A stretch of 6,149 bases of DNA from DATBLE01 sp038248655 (GTDB lineage: Bacteria; Actinomycetota; Thermoleophilia; Gaiellales; Gaiellaceae). Below, one piece after another: positions 5,583 through 6,149 of this stretch. The position numbers and the translations under genes are program-made. Position 1 is the stretch's first letter. Each line of letters opens with the position of its first letter. The DNA is taken from NCBI GenBank assembly GCA_038248655.1, contig JBBRXG010000141.1:1-6149 (forward strand), written 5' to 3'. The notes beneath the pieces are model-generated. The model was not told the origin of the DNA, did no database searches, and saw only the letters and a program-made list of their open reading frames with translations.

Positions 5583-5690
5583 CTTCGCAGCGTAGGCGTC
5601 GAGCTTCGCACGCACGCTGTCCTCGGAGTCGCGCATGAGATGGCCGTAGTGCAGGTCGATGATCTTCACGCTCGTCCCCATGAACCGCTC
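5583..5690 (-). pseudogene. Tyrosine integrase C-terminal remnant
   Basis: The leftward frame reads ERFMGTSVKIIDLHYGHL (about 5690-5637) and then RDSEDSVRAKLDAYAAK (to about 5583). This is the ending of phage-type tyrosine recombinases: a (F/Y)MGTSVK.ID..YGHL block with the nucleophilic tyrosine (codon 5646-5648), then a helix ending in LDAY. The upstream catalytic R and HxxR blocks and the whole N-terminal domain are absent; sequence before ERFMG does not resemble an integrase. The frame runs on without a stop through the att-like hairpin to TGA at 5415-5417. It marks a lost mobile element and cannot be active. Confidence 0.72.
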
Positions 5691-5789
5691 GCCATCCGGG
5701 TAGTGACCCGGCGCAGCCTCGCGAGAGGCGTTGTCGCTGGTGCCGATCACTACGGTGAAGGCCCACCTATCAGCGCGTGTCTGGACTGA

Positions 5790-5954
5790 CAGGCGTTCTC
5801 CGCCCGCTTCTTCCCGGGACGCGGCCGTCACGACCTGCAAGGGCTGAAGACGTACGAGGCGTACAGAAACGGTTTTCCGGCGGAGAAGCGGGACCGATCT
5901 GCGGAGAGCGAAGCACTCCACGACTGGGAAAGCGAGGGAGGCGCCGTGCAGTAG
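5790..5954 (+). pseudogene. Rightward orphan reading frame, likely 3' fragment of an unknown gene
   Basis: Between a stop at 5787-5789 and TAG at 5952-5954 the frame reads FSARFFPGRGRHDLQGLKTY, then EAYRNGFPAEKRDRSAESEA and LHDWESEGGAVQ. No ATG, GTG or TTG start is available, and I do not recognise a family. It looks more protein-like (aromatic, balanced charge) than the overlapping frames. Codons such as AGA, AAC and TCT are less GC-biased than elsewhere, hinting at foreign origin. It is probably a truncated leftover next to the integrase remnant. Confidence 0.3.
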
Positions 5955-5973
5955 GAAGGGCAGGATCGCGGAG

Positions 5974-6006
5974 AAAAGCAGAAGGCCCGCGCTGCGGGCC
6001 TTCTGC
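5974..6006 (-). terminator. Strong intrinsic terminator of the leftward right-edge gene
   Basis: GCAGAAGGCCCGC (5978-5990) and GCGGGCCTTCTGC (5994-6006) form a perfect 13-bp stem with a 3-nt loop. Read leftwards it is followed directly by TTTT (5977-5974), giving a classical Rho-independent terminator. It begins 23 bp past the stop codon of the gene at 6030-6149. In the other direction the stem lacks a T tract. Confidence 0.88.
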
Positions 6007-6029
6007 GTCCTCGAACTGCGTCCGGGCTG

Positions 6030-6149
6030 TTACGCCTGGACGGCTCCGTTCGTCAGCTTGTGCGCGATGACCTCGCCGCTCGTCATCTTCGGCGGGTTCG
6101 GAAGGATCGACTGGAGGTTCTGGTCGACCACCCAGCTGGAGGCGACGCG
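6030..6149 (-). CDS. 3' end of an unidentified leftward gene, cut by the window edge
   Basis: Forty codons are visible: RVASSWVVDQNLQSILPNPP, then KMTSGEVIAHKLTNGAVQA and TAA at 6030-6032. The residue mix and G/C-biased codon use are those of a normal gene, and a strong terminator sits 23 bp downstream. The short tail does not allow a family call; a C-terminal helix of an extracellular solute-binding protein is one unproven guess. This gene appears to mark the return to ordinary chromosomal sequence after the mobile-element debris. Confidence 0.75.
   Translation of the reverse strand, partial: RVASSWVVDQNLQSILPNPPKMTSGEVIAHKLTNGAVQA

Noticed and set aside
5777..6070. Rightward 97-residue frame reaching 6070
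   Set aside because: It runs through the 13-bp terminator stem and into the antisense of the right-edge gene, so it is not coding.

Overview
The window is very GC-rich. The coding style is arginine/alanine-rich with strong G/C bias at third positions, and leaderless-type and GTG starts occur. Several proteins (an HEAT-like hypothetical, a DUF2293 protein, a SWIM zinc-finger protein) are of kinds I associate with high-GC Actinomycetota, most likely class Thermoleophilia (Solirubrobacterales/Gaiellales-like). That placement comes from family recollection, not from a search.

Layout, left to right. A complete tRNA-Asp (GUC) gene lies at 66-139 with a plausible -10 box in front of it. About 370 bp without a convincing gene follow (140-509). 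Next comes an HEAT-repeat-like protein (510-1376, +), which converges through a GC hairpin on a leftward pair: a DUF2293 protein (start 3037, broken near its end by one extra base) and a pRiA4b ORF-3-like protein (1412-1957). A short divergent spacer (3038-3114) separates these from a rightward wreck. That wreck is a SWIM zinc-finger gene with an in-frame internal deletion, a +1 frameshift and a missing C-terminus. It is joined directly to the last ~22 codons of a minimal nucleotidyltransferase (MNT), whose stop overlaps the start of an intact HEPN-domain gene (4054-4449). An intact vapBC toxin-antitoxin operon follows (4627-5225), with two AT-rich palindromes over its promoter and probably a leaderless vapB mRNA.

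The right end (5226-6029) is mobile-element debris. It holds a leftward small ORF, a cluster of same-strand GCGGGAT-type repeats, a hairpin matching the tRNA-Asp anticodon arm at 16 of 17 bases, and the C-terminal ~35 codons of a tyrosine integrase including the YGHL motif. A rightward orphan reading frame lies beside it. A strong intrinsic terminator then closes a leftward gene that runs off the right edge.

Interpretation: this looks like a decaying accessory region beside a tRNA-Asp gene. It retains a working-looking VapBC module and a HEPN protein whose partner has been deleted, while neighbouring genes carry frameshifts and deletions. The two single-base insertions could also be sequencing or assembly errors. 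I see no CRISPR array, rRNA or intact insertion sequence, and no clearly new multi-gene system. The least ordinary signals are the SWIM-MNT-HEPN fusion junction, the tRNA-anticodon-arm copy next to the integrase remnant, and the leaderless palindromic vapB promoter.
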